From: a virus | IMG/VR virus record: IMGVR_UViG_3300028490_000016 | Span: 1-34,645 of that record | DNA length: 34,645 nt | Direction: 5' to 3' (one strand) | In this document: positions 25,130 through 33,395 of the stretch, in pieces | Position numbering within the stretch: the first letter of the stretch is position 1 | Layout: every line of letters begins with the position of its first letter | Notes under the pieces: model-generated | Database searches by the model: none | What the model was told of the DNA's origin: nothing | The model's input: only the letters and a program-made list of their open reading frames with translations | Translations under genes and position numbers: made by a program

Positions 25130-27223
25130 TTACAGTCCTGTATCTAGTGATAATCTCTCTATCTTAGAGGATAATTCTGGTCCTTTAAGTGCTTCAATTA
25201 CCATACCTTCTGCACCTAGTGTGTCTATCTGAATAGTCCACATATCTTTAAGTAGCTTCATGGTGTCGTTTCTCTGACCATGAATGTATGTCTTACGTTG
25301 TTGATCGTATAAACTAGCTTGTTTGTTCTTAGATTGAATATCTGCATTAGTCATACGTCTACTAGATGCTCCATTCGCTTTAGCTTCTTCTGTCTGTACC
25401 TTAGTAGCGTATGCTTGATACTTCTTAAGCATAGCATCATACTTAGCTGTCTTAATGCCAACTCTAGTCTGTTCTATCTTAGCCTCTGTAAGGTTTCTAT
25501 TAAGTACACCGTTCATAGTAGTTTCAGCAATATCTTTCTGTGTCTTATCAATAAGTACTTTAGCTTCTTCTCTCTTATACTCGTTAGTAGCATTAGTTTC
25601 ACCGATAGTGTTGTAAGTAGCTACAACATTAGCTTCTGCACCCTCTATCTGTTTACCTAATAGTTCTACTTGCTTCTCAGAACTCTTAGTATCTTGAGTG
25701 AGTTTAGCTAGATCTAGTGGTGTTCTTACTTTTCTCTCTTCTATCTCAAATAGCATCTGATCTGTCTTAACTTCAGTTTCTACTACTTGTGCTTGTGTAA
25801 GCAGGGAAGCATACATAGTTTGTTCTGTCTTAGCTTTAGTTAGAGCAATATCATACTTAGACTTCTCTTCCTTCAATGCATTATCTAAATCACTGCTGTC
25901 TTTCTTTAGGTTAAACTCTGCAATAATAACGTCTAGTTTAGCCTTATCTAGTAAGAGTTGTTTTTCTTGAACTAGAAATGCTGTAGTCTGTTGCATAGCT
26001 GATGATATGGCTGATGCATAAAATTCACCAAATGCTTTGTTGTCTAACCTAGAGTTCTTAAACTGTAGGTCTATAGAACTATCAATAGCTGTCATCAACT
26101 TATCAAACAATCCATCACCATTAGCACAACCACTAGTTATATCTTCATCTGAGATTTCTACATCTACGTCTATTTCAAGATCAGGAGTCTCTTCCACATC
26201 TACTTCTTCAGTAGTTATCTCATCAATCTCAGGCTTATCTCGTTCTTCTATTTCTCTCTCTTCAAACGTACAAGGTAAATCCTGTAGACAAGTCTCATGC
26301 TCTTCTGAGTAAGTATCTTTGTTGTAGTCTTTGTTGAAGTCAATGTACTCTCTATCAAATCCTTCAGAGTCAGTAGTTGCTGTTTCTGTAGAAGGAACAT
26401 ACTCTATACCATCGAAGTTAGGATCTGGAAGGTCATCAGGAGTTACTACAGCAAACTCACTTCTATCAGCAGTAGTAGCTACGTCTATATTGTCTGTAAA
26501 CGTATCTAGTTCCTGAACGATAGTACCCATCGGTGTACTTCGTCTTGTCATAGGAGATAGTGGATCTCTGTAGTCACCTAAGAAGGTAGTCATTAACTCT
26601 GCACTAGTTACTGGGATCGCATCATCAATATTGATTAAGGCAGTGTTGATGGTAGTTAGGGATGCTTCTATCCCTCTTACGACATCTTGCATGATTACTA
26701 TGTTAGCATCTACCATTCCTTCGGTACAAGTAGGAGATAGCCTTACTGCGTAACAAGCTAGAGTTTCTTGGTAGGCAAATCGCATATCCAATAGTCTTTG
26801 TTCTTCAGACTTGCCTTTCAGAGCCTCATAGTGGGGAATAGGTAGAGCACAAACAGAACTACAATTTAGTTCTCTTCCACCAGGACTAGTAGCTGTACCG
26901 TCACCATCAGCGTTAGCCCAATCTGCATGAGGATCGGTAGCCTCTCTGTTAGGAGCACCTGTAAACTTATCTTCATATCTGTACATAGGGAAAGGATTTT
27001 CTTCGCTTAGGGTACAGTTCTCATCTGTATTAACACCATTCTCTTCGTTACATTGGTTGTTAATATCTTCTGCTTCTTCTAACGTAGTAGTTAGACATGC
27101 ATTCTCTATAGTACAGTAGAAATACCCTGCTGCTGTACATTCCTCAGGAGTAGCACCAGCACCAGGATACGTTCCTGCTCGTTCTTCAAGACTGGGAATT
27201 TTATTCTTCTTATTGTCTGCCAT
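25130..27223 (-). CDS. Structural protein: Cys-rich N-terminal extension plus coiled coil (697 aa)
   Basis: The C-terminal half (about 366-697) is a long helical coiled coil starting GLFDKLMTAIDSSI and continuing TTAFLVQEKQLLLDKAKLDV, then many heptad-like Lys/Glu repeats; I recall this style from N4 gp54-type structural proteins. The first 365 residues are different: acidic, with about a dozen cysteines and a motif ECTAAGYFYCTIENACL shared with the late-region lipoprotein, plus NADGDG, a calcium-loop-like sequence. The cysteine-rich part looks extracellular. ATG codons at 27229 and 27223 are possible; AAGG touches the first, while the second has 5-6 nt spacing, so I chose 27223. A surface-exposed or tail-associated role is inferred from the Cys-rich part. 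Confidence 0.7.
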   Translation of the reverse strand: MADNKKNKIPSLEERAGTYPGAGATPEECTAAGYFYCTIENACLTTTLEEAEDINNQCNEENGVNTDENCTLSEENPFPMYRYEDKFTGAPNREATDPHADWANADGDGTATSPGGRELNCSSVCALPIPHYEALKGKSEEQRLLDMRFAYQETLACYAVRLSPTCTEGMVDANIVIMQDVVRGIEASLTTINTALINIDDAIPVTSAELMTTFLGDYRDPLSPMTRRSTPMGTIVQELDTFTDNIDVATTADRSEFAVVTPDDLPDPNFDGIEYVPSTETATTDSEGFDREYIDFNKDYNKDTYSEEHETCLQDLPCTFEEREIEERDKPEIDEITTEEVDVEETPDLEIDVDVEISDEDITSGCANGDGLFDKLMTAIDSSIDLQFKNSRLDNKAFGEFYASAISSAMQQTTAFLVQEKQLLLDKAKLDVIIAEFNLKKDSSDLDNALKEEKSKYDIALTKAKTEQTMYASLLTQAQVVETEVKTDQMLFEIEERKVRTPLDLAKLTQDTKSSEKQVELLGKQIEGAEANVVATYNTIGETNATNEYKREEAKVLIDKTQKDIAETTMNGVLNRNLTEAKIEQTRVGIKTAKYDAMLKKYQAYATKVQTEEAKANGASSRRMTNADIQSKNKQASLYDQQRKTYIHGQRNDTMKLLKDMWTIQIDTLGAEGMVIEALKGPELSSKIERLSLDTGL

Positions 27224-27254
27224 GTTCATCCTTTAGTTTGTATAGATATAAGTA

Positions 27255-27272
27255 GACTACCCGAAGGTAGTC
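27255..27272 (-). terminator. UUCG-tetraloop hairpin in the late transcript
   Basis: On the - strand GACTACC TTCG GGTAGTC forms a 7-bp stem closed by C(UUCG)G, a very stable tetraloop. It lies between the 277-aa gene and the Cys-rich structural gene. What follows is A/T-rich but not a T-run, so it may terminate weakly or protect RNA ends. Confidence 0.5.
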
Positions 27273-27287
27273 CGATATATTTATAGT

Positions 27288-28121
27288 TTAGAGATCGTAT
27301 CCAGCTAACTCTAGTTGTGTCTTAGGTGTTTCCACTTCAGCATTATCATCTAGGATTGCATCTTCTCTCTCATCTAGGTTCTCACTTCTAAGTCTCTGCT
27401 TCTTAGCTAGAGCTTTCAGTTCAGCTTCCGTCAGCTTAGGCAAGATGTTGATAGAGTATGCATCAATAGATTTGTACCCTCCCATAGTCTCACCTGTCTG
27501 CTTATTACCACTTAGTAGACTATCATCAAAGATATTTACTTTCTTGTTAGAAAGGATCTTATAAATAGCTAGTGGTATGTGTGTCTCTAAGTTGAAGGGG
27601 ATCTTATATCTTAAGTCACCAATCAAGTCATTTGACATAGTAATTACTTCTGCCTTCTGGTTTACCTTAGAAGGATCTCTAGGGATTACAGTACATCTAA
27701 TCAATGTAAGTGCTCTTTGGATCTTCTCTTCTCTGTTAGGAGTATCATCTACTTTGATACCTTTAGAGATCTTCATTCCACTGTTACCGGAGTTAATGTT
27801 AAGTGCTTGTACTAACGCATCAACAGTATCATCTGATTTAACACCTGGTTGTTTAGCTTTTAGTTCGTCAATTTGTGCTTGTAACTGTTTAAGTATTTCT
27901 ACTGGTACTTCTACGGTTTCTGCTTTAGTAACTACTTCTTCAGCAGGGACAGTTGGAGATGCTTTAGGCAAGTCTACTACTTCCTCTTTGTCTTCTGTAG
28001 CTAATCTAGCTTCTACTACCATAAGTCCTAGTTTCTCTGTCTTAATGTTATTGGGAAACTCTAGTCCAAGTTGTTTAGCTTCATCTAACAATGCTTGTCT
28101 GTCGTTATTCTCATTACTCAT
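27288..28121 (-). CDS. Capsid-module protein with HeH/LEM-like N-terminus (277 aa)
   Basis: The opening helix-extended-helix (ALLDEAKQLGLEFPNNIKTE) matches the HeH/LEM-like motif common at the N-terminus of phage capsid-region proteins. Then comes an acidic, Val/Pro-rich linker (EEVVDLPKASPTVPAEEVV), a short coiled coil (VEILKQLQAQIDELKAKQ), and a globular C-terminal part (IQRALTLIRCTVIPRDPSK; FNLETHIPLAIYKILSNKK). It sits directly downstream of the major capsid gene, the position of N4 gp55. A decoration, connector or head-completion role is possible; no specific function can be read. Hairpins lie on both sides of the gene (27255-27272 and 28156-28173), so it may be expressed at a level of its own. 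Confidence 0.65.
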   Translation of the reverse strand: MSNENNDRQALLDEAKQLGLEFPNNIKTEKLGLMVVEARLATEDKEEVVDLPKASPTVPAEEVVTKAETVEVPVEILKQLQAQIDELKAKQPGVKSDDTVDALVQALNINSGNSGMKISKGIKVDDTPNREEKIQRALTLIRCTVIPRDPSKVNQKAEVITMSNDLIGDLRYKIPFNLETHIPLAIYKILSNKKVNIFDDSLLSGNKQTGETMGGYKSIDAYSINILPKLTEAELKALAKKQRLRSENLDEREDAILDDNAEVETPKTQLELAGYDL

Positions 28122-28155
28122 TGATTTATTCCTTAATCTTTAAATTATAAATATA

Positions 28156-28173
28156 GGAGAGGTAAACCTCTCC
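28156..28173 (-). terminator. 8-bp hairpin after the major capsid gene
   Basis: The - strand reads GGAGAGGT-TT-ACCTCTCC, a perfect 8-bp stem 10 nt after the capsid stop. It is followed by TATATTTATAATTT, T/A-rich but not a pure T-run. It fits a partial terminator that raises capsid output over downstream genes, or an RNA-stabilising end. Confidence 0.6.
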
Positions 28174-28183
28174 CAAGCGTTTG

Positions 28184-29431
28184 CTACAGTTCTGCTACTG
28201 AGTAGTAGGCTGCAATTCTTTCTGGTCTTTCGATCAATGTACCGTAGTACCATTTGATTGAGAAGAAACCTGTCTCTCCGTATGGATCAAGAGTAGAATA
28301 GTTGTCTTCTGGCTTACGGTAATATACATCCCACTTCTTACCTGATTTACCAGTTCTAAGTCCGATAGTCGAGAACGACTCTGAACCAACAATAGTAAGT
28401 GGATATACATCATATCTACCGTTAGTTGCTCTGTATCCAGCATTCTTAGTTGCTGCTTTACCAACACCTTTGTAAGAACCTGAGAACGGGTTAACGATAA
28501 TTCTGAACATATCAACTGCTCCAGCTTCACCTGCTGCAATAGAACCTGCTGCTGCATAGTGTCTAACCTGGTGGTAAGCTCTTTCTCCGTGAGCATCTTT
28601 CATTCTGATGAATGTTGGAAGTAACTCAGAACCGATGATAGCATATCTAGATGCATCTACAGTTAGTGTATCTTCGTTCTTGTGACCTTTAATGATCTTA
28701 GTTGCCATAGGAGTTTGGTTATTATCCAAAGTAATTCCCATCTTCATTAGACCTTCGTAAGAAACCTGAGAAATAACATCTCCAGCATTTCCTGTCATCT
28801 CATCAAATGCTAGTGCTTCACCACCAAATTTAATAACTCCTGCTCCATTAAGCAAGTCAGATGATAGTGCAAGTTCATAGATCTCTGCTGCAGCTCTTAA
28901 CATTTCACGTCTAATGTGCATTTCCATCTTAGTAGTGTTACCAAACATAAATGCTTCTTTAGAGTGCTCGATGAAGAAACCATATTTACATACAGATCCA
29001 GTTACTTTTTGTTTAGTGATACCAACACGGTTCACTCTACCACCATGCTCAGTAAGTACTGGCATATAAGAACCCATAGCGTTAAGGTCTTTAGATGAAG
29101 CTAATAGGTTACCATCTACAATAGTTACACCGTTTGCATCAATACCTTGATCGTTAATGTTACGCTCATCCATAATTGGAAGAATAACTGTTTTAGAAAT
29201 TGCTTTACCAGAATGAGTAGGCAAATTAGTTGTTGAACCAAACTGCGAGAATACCATCTTGTATGCTGTTTCTGTAATAACCTTACGGTCAAGTGCTTCC
29301 GTTATAACGTCTTCACCCATTGAACCATGTTTACCATCTCCATAGATGATTTCCGAGTCCATAGTTGCTGAGTTTAAGTGTTTAGTTAATGCACCACCTT
29401 TGTTAGGGTGCAAATTCATGTTAGTTGGCAT
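28184..29431 (-). CDS. Major capsid protein (N4 gp56 family)
   Basis: The main shell protein of the head. Length (415 aa), position after a scaffold-like gene, and content match the N4 gp56-type HK97-fold capsid protein: polar N-terminus with MNLHPNKGGALTKHLN, then ISKTVILPIMDERN, GYMPVLTEHGGR-type segment, KYGFFIEHSKEAFMF, and a late RHYAAAGSIAAGEAGAVDMF followed by RIIVNPFSG. No signal or protease motif is visible. GGAG 7 nt before the ATG supports the start. The gene is bounded downstream by a strong hairpin (28156-28173), consistent with high expression of the shell protein. Recognition is from remembered family features and gene order. Confidence 0.88.
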   Translation of the reverse strand: MPTNMNLHPNKGGALTKHLNSATMDSEIIYGDGKHGSMGEDVITEALDRKVITETAYKMVFSQFGSTTNLPTHSGKAISKTVILPIMDERNINDQGIDANGVTIVDGNLLASSKDLNAMGSYMPVLTEHGGRVNRVGITKQKVTGSVCKYGFFIEHSKEAFMFGNTTKMEMHIRREMLRAAAEIYELALSSDLLNGAGVIKFGGEALAFDEMTGNAGDVISQVSYEGLMKMGITLDNNQTPMATKIIKGHKNEDTLTVDASRYAIIGSELLPTFIRMKDAHGERAYHQVRHYAAAGSIAAGEAGAVDMFRIIVNPFSGSYKGVGKAATKNAGYRATNGRYDVYPLTIVGSESFSTIGLRTGKSGKKWDVYYRKPEDNYSTLDPYGETGFFSIKWYYGTLIERPERIAAYYSVAEL

Positions 29432-29446
29432 ATTAATTCTCCATTA

Positions 29447-30655
29447 TTAATTATCGTCTATATCTAAAGTCGCATAAAAAGCATCAAACTCTTCTTCTGA
29501 CATCTTATTAATGTCCTTAGATTGGACGTTCTGTTGTTGACTACTCTTCGTAGAACCTTTGCTAGTACCAACATTAGAAGATCTCTTCTTTCTGCTAACT
29601 ACTTCCTTCTTGTTCCTAGTATCTGTAACGGGTTTCTTGTTAGTTACTTCAGGGTTTGGTTGTCCTGTAAGACTAGTGAAGAATGCCTCATCTTGCATTA
29701 CTGCTATATAAGATTGTAGGATTGATTGTTTTGGTAAAAGCCCTCTATCCATCCGAAAGTGTGCTTCGTCTAATGCCTTCTGAAATACGCCTGATTGCAT
29801 ATCATCATTCAATAAACTAACTAGATTCGGTTCCCTACTGATTAGTGCTTTTCCATCATCATCAATACTACTGAGAAAGTCAACCGTCTGGTTGTATGTA
29901 GGAGTTGTTTTAATATCTTCTAGTATTTCTTGTAACTGAAATCTACTATCTGAAATTACGTGATCATTAGCAACGTATGGTTGCTTACCACCTTCTTCTT
30001 CATCATACCAGGACTGTAGTTCATCCTCACTCATATTAAATTTGTTCTTTACAAGTTCTTTAAGGGCATCCTTGTTACCACTCATTACATCCACTAAGAA
30101 GTTAAGGTTATCATCTTCTAGGCTTACTCCTGCCTGTTCAAGGGACTTTAACTGCTTAAGGTAAGGTTTGATCTTACGATTATTTTCGTTAGCTCCTAGC
30201 CCTATTCTAACCAATGTTTTTAAATGTTCAGGATCTCTTACAGTTCTATCTACTCCTGCAGCCTTAATACCATTCTTAAATAGGTCTTCGTATACCTCTG
30301 TCATAACAGCTAGTTCAGCATCATCATACCCATCCATAGAGATAGGAGTAATTTCGTCTGCTGCTTCTTGGTCGGTTGTTCCAGACTCAGAATTATTAGT
30401 TCCCTCGTCATCAGCTTCAGTACCTTCGGTACTCTCATCTGAATCCTCATCACTAATAACTTCTTCCTCTGTCTCTCCCTCTGACTCTTCTACCTCGGTA
30501 GCTTCATCGGTAACTACCTCTGTAGTTTCTTCTTCTTCGTTAATAACGTCTGAAGGTTCATTCATGTCTACACCAGTAGCTTCTTCCAGGAAGGAGTCTA
30601 GCTCCTCATCTGACATAGCATCTACATCAATAGGTTGTTCTGGGTTACTTGACAT
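29447..30655 (-). CDS. Scaffold-like capsid assembly protein (402 aa)
   Basis: Upstream of the capsid gene in the late order, as N4 gp57. The N-terminal 100 residues are very acidic and low in complexity (Glu/Asp/Ser/Thr), the middle is helical, and the C-terminus is basic and polar (KKEVVSRKKRSSN, then Ser/Gln-rich) before an acidic end. A short element is repeated at both ends: MSDEELDSF (about 14-22) and MSEEEFDAF (about 385-393). This is the make-up of a scaffolding protein with binding helices at both ends. I start at the ATG at 30655 because AAGGAG lies 7 nt before it; a TTG at 30661 abuts the same site and is unlikely. It overlaps the previous gene by 11 nt. Confidence 0.72.
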   Translation of the reverse strand: MSSNPEQPIDVDAMSDEELDSFLEEATGVDMNEPSDVINEEEETTEVVTDEATEVEESEGETEEEVISDEDSDESTEGTEADDEGTNNSESGTTDQEAADEITPISMDGYDDAELAVMTEVYEDLFKNGIKAAGVDRTVRDPEHLKTLVRIGLGANENNRKIKPYLKQLKSLEQAGVSLEDDNLNFLVDVMSGNKDALKELVKNKFNMSEDELQSWYDEEEGGKQPYVANDHVISDSRFQLQEILEDIKTTPTYNQTVDFLSSIDDDGKALISREPNLVSLLNDDMQSGVFQKALDEAHFRMDRGLLPKQSILQSYIAVMQDEAFFTSLTGQPNPEVTNKKPVTDTRNKKEVVSRKKRSSNVGTSKGSTKSSQQQNVQSKDINKMSEEEFDAFYATLDIDDN

Positions 30656-31082
30656 TAGCAACTCCTTCTGGTGGAGTTACAGCCTGTGCTGGTTGCATAG
30701 GGTAACCTATAGATAGTAGTGTCTCTAATTCTTTAATTCTAGTAGTGTGTTCAACTAGTCTACTAGCACTAATAGCTCCCATTGATACTGTTGACTTCGT
30801 CCAGTCGTTAAAGTGAGATTTACTGATAAGACTGTCTTCTAAACTCTGTCTTTGATCAGCTTCTAGGAAATACTTTTCTACTAGTAGCATTGTGTCTCTA
30901 ATTACTTCAGTCTTTAGGTAGTACTCATCAAATACTTTCTTGTATCTGTCGTCTGTCATTAAGTCAGCTAGTACTTCACCTATCTCTACACTGTGTTCAA
31001 TTCTTGCTACTTCGTCTTTAATCTTCGCTAGTTCTCTCTCAGTTACAGCTATTTGCTCTGGAGTTAGTTCTTGGTAATTCAT
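30645..31082 (-). CDS. Small helical protein between portal and scaffold (145 aa)
   Basis: Predicted all-helical. It opens with LTPEQIAVTERELAKIKDEVARIEHSVEIG, a coiled coil, followed by DDRYKKVFDEYYLKTEVIRDTMLL, a pattern I recall in small proteins between portal and scaffold in many tailed phages (N4 gp58 position). Its role is not established to my knowledge; a chaperone or accessory in head assembly is plausible. AAGGAAAA upstream of the ATG overlaps the end of the portal gene (10 nt gap), and the stop overlaps the scaffold start, indicating coupled translation. The Pro/Ala-rich tail (GYPMQPAQAVTPPEG) is probably disordered. Confidence 0.65.
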   Translation of the reverse strand: MNYQELTPEQIAVTERELAKIKDEVARIEHSVEIGEVLADLMTDDRYKKVFDEYYLKTEVIRDTMLLVEKYFLEADQRQSLEDSLISKSHFNDWTKSTVSMGAISASRLVEHTTRIKELETLLSIGYPMQPAQAVTPPEGVANVK

Positions 31083-31092
31083 TTAGTTTTCC

Positions 31093-33270
31093 TTATTTAT
31101 ATAAATCGCTTGGTTTGAGTGATTCCGTTGGTAGGTCAATCACTGGTATATCTGCGTCATTCATTGTTGTGTTTGGAACTTCCGTGCTTATGCCATTCTC
31201 AGTATCTCCTTGTGTTAGGTTGTTTTCTAGTATTTTCCCTTTGGTCTTGTTAGCGTAGTCTGCATCACTAGCTTCCATAGCTCTCTTCTCAGAAGTACCA
31301 TCCCTCTTGTGAAGGAAGTCAAGATCTTGGTTATCTGCTGTAGAGTAGAGAACCTTAGTCTTAGCAATTTCTGTATCTGCCTTAGCATTCTTAAGAAGCT
31401 CATCAGCCATATTCTCTTTACCTTGTGCATACTCATTAGCAATTTGTGCTTTAAGCAACTCAACATTAAGTTGGTGCAACTCTTGTTCTTGAGGAGTTGG
31501 TCCAGGTTCAGGGAGGTCTAGTAGCATCTTAGCTAAGTCTGGTCTTTTCTTTAATCTAGCAATATCACTTAGTAACATGTTCTTTGCCTTAGCAGGAACA
31601 GAGTCACCTAAAGTCTGTACTAAGAAACCTAAGTCGTTAGCTGCCTTATCGTCCATCTCTGGAGTAGACACTTGTATCTTAATATTGATCTGTGACTGTA
31701 ATTCGTTAGGTCTAATAGTCTTAAACTCATTGTCAGATAGAGCAATTACTTTATCTTCAGTAATAAACTCTCTGTTAAGTTGTGCCATCTTCTTGATGAT
31801 AGATACAAAGGGTTTGTTGAACTTTCTTATACTAGCCATATCTCTTGTATCAGTAGTACTAGTTACAGCCTTAACACCTGCAGCTACATCTCCATAAGCT
31901 TGTGAGTTGAGTCCTTCACCAAACATCTTCTTACCAGACATAGATTCCATAGAACCCTGCATCATACCTAGCATCTGCAATGCTGACTGTGGTAATTCAG
32001 GGAACTTCTCTTGTACTATTCCTCTAGAAGGATCAATAGCCGGATTAAACTTATAGTCTTGTCCAATCTGTCTCTTACGTTCTTCTGCTGGATCTAGCAT
32101 ACCTTGTGCCATACCTGTTTGACCATTGGCAGCTTTAGCCATAATGTCAATCATACCTCTAGTTACTGCACCAATGATCTTCTGATCTTCCTCTAGTTCA
32201 GGAGTGTCAGGTATACCATCGTATAGGTCATCTTCTAGTGACTGTGAGTATAAACCTCTAGAGTAAGGATAACCTACATCTACTCCGAAGGGAGACTCAT
32301 CTCTAGCAATAACAACACCAGCTACAAAAGTAACTACTACTGGTACTGGGTAACCATTCTCTTTCAATGGCAGCATTGTCCAATAATCAGTTACAACTAG
32401 TGGTTTGTCTTTGTTAACCTGCTTCTTATCTAAGTCTTCACCATTGTCTTCCATCATAGCTTCAAACTCTAGCTCGAAGTCTGCATCCGGTAAAGCATTG
32501 ATGTCATAGTCTGACTTCATATCTCTATCTGATATCTTATCTAGGTTCTCGTACTTACCACTAGATGCTAGACTATTAATTGTTGCATAGTACTTATCTG
32601 CAATAAACTGTAGTGAGTCTATAGTGTTAGATCCATCTATACTTGGTCCTAGAATAATCTGATTATATTTCTTAATACCTATTACTGGGTGATCTTGTAC
32701 TACGTTAGTAACTTCTTTATCTACTATGAGCATACCATCTTCGTTAATAAGACCTTGCTGTTGTAGCTGTTGTAGTTGTTCAGGAGGTACACCTTCAGGT
32801 ATTTCTTTAAGTGTTGGGTTGTGGTTCTTTTCTTTTCTCTCTTTGTAGTTCCATGAGAGTTTTAGGTAGAAACTACCGTAGTCTTCAAAGTATCTAGCTG
32901 CTTTATCTACTACAGATTCAAAGTCCATCTCTTCATTGAGTTGGTGGTTGAGTAGTAGTTGTTGTGCTTGAGACTCTGCTAAGTCAGTATGTCCGTTAGG
33001 AGATGCCATGATGATATCATAATCACTTAGTAGCCCTTCAGAAAGGGTTGAATAAGCATAGTTATGGAGCTTCTTAATAGCTTTAGGAGTGACTTTAGAT
33101 TTACCTTCACCACTACCTATAACGTAATCTGCATCCATAGCTACTTGGTAACTCTTGATAGTATCTACGTAATTAGTATACAGAGTATGAACAGAAGAAA
33201 TGTTACTAAGTATGTCCTTAAGAGGTAATTTCTCTTCCCAGTTGGGAGTACTCTTCTTCTTCTTGCTCAT
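31093..33270 (-). CDS. Portal protein (N4 gp59-like)
   Basis: The head vertex through which DNA enters and leaves. At 725 aa it is close to N4 gp59 (about 760). Features: a basic start (MSKKKKSTPNWEEKLPL), helical DADYVIGSGEGKSKVTPKAI, ..YFEDYGSFYLKLSWNYKE.., a Gln-rich segment, the acidic PDTPELEEDQKIIGAVTRGMIDIM stem-like region, and a charged C-terminal helical tail with repeats of Glu, Lys and Gln. I recall these from podovirus/N4 portals, and the order portal, small protein, scaffold, capsid agrees. AAAGGA precedes the ATG. The start region is AT-rich. Position and composition carry much of the call. Confidence 0.85.
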   Translation of the reverse strand: MSKKKKSTPNWEEKLPLKDILSNISSVHTLYTNYVDTIKSYQVAMDADYVIGSGEGKSKVTPKAIKKLHNYAYSTLSEGLLSDYDIIMASPNGHTDLAESQAQQLLLNHQLNEEMDFESVVDKAARYFEDYGSFYLKLSWNYKERKEKNHNPTLKEIPEGVPPEQLQQLQQQGLINEDGMLIVDKEVTNVVQDHPVIGIKKYNQIILGPSIDGSNTIDSLQFIADKYYATINSLASSGKYENLDKISDRDMKSDYDINALPDADFELEFEAMMEDNGEDLDKKQVNKDKPLVVTDYWTMLPLKENGYPVPVVVTFVAGVVIARDESPFGVDVGYPYSRGLYSQSLEDDLYDGIPDTPELEEDQKIIGAVTRGMIDIMAKAANGQTGMAQGMLDPAEERKRQIGQDYKFNPAIDPSRGIVQEKFPELPQSALQMLGMMQGSMESMSGKKMFGEGLNSQAYGDVAAGVKAVTSTTDTRDMASIRKFNKPFVSIIKKMAQLNREFITEDKVIALSDNEFKTIRPNELQSQINIKIQVSTPEMDDKAANDLGFLVQTLGDSVPAKAKNMLLSDIARLKKRPDLAKMLLDLPEPGPTPQEQELHQLNVELLKAQIANEYAQGKENMADELLKNAKADTEIAKTKVLYSTADNQDLDFLHKRDGTSEKRAMEASDADYANKTKGKILENNLTQGDTENGISTEVPNTTMNDADIPVIDLPTESLKPSDLYK

Positions 33271-33298
33271 AATTATCCTTTATGCTTATTATATATTA

Positions 33299-33394
33299 CT
33301 ATTCTTTACTTTTGGGTTTAGTGCATTTGCATACACCATCTAGAGTCTTGTATCCACACACCTTACAGGTGATGAACAAGATGGGATTACCCAT
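33299..33394 (-). CDS. Tiny zinc-ribbon-like protein (31 aa)
   Basis: A 32-codon frame begins one nt after the stop of the outer-membrane-type gene. The product has CKVCGYKTLDGVCKC, that is CxxC then CxC, followed by a basic KPKSKE end; this pattern could hold one zinc ion. No good ribosome binding site lies upstream (AGGA touches the ATG), so translation would depend on coupling. It is short enough to be a chance frame, but the four Cys in 15 residues and the tight fit between neighbours argue for a real gene. Its function is unknown. Confidence 0.45.
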   Translation of the reverse strand: MGNPILFITCKVCGYKTLDGVCKCTKPKSKE

Positions 33395-33395
33395 C

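Noticed and set aside
28234-28596. Second - strand frame of 120 codons inside the capsid gene
   Set aside because: Lies wholly in another frame of the capsid gene; product is Gln/Leu-rich without family features and no good start site.
30655-30661. TTG start for the scaffold-like gene at 30661
   Set aside because: The ribosome binding site AAGGAG directly touches the TTG; the ATG at 30655 is spaced correctly.
30168-30716. Open frame of 182 codons on the + strand across the scaffold gene
   Set aside because: Its Ser-rich product is the antisense reading of the Glu/Asp-rich scaffold N-terminus.
33284-33298. Perfect TATAAT on the - strand just upstream of the portal gene
   Set aside because: It has no -35 element, and a start 7 nt downstream would leave almost no leader, with the ribosome binding site at the RNA 5' end. 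The AT-rich gap makes chance likely.
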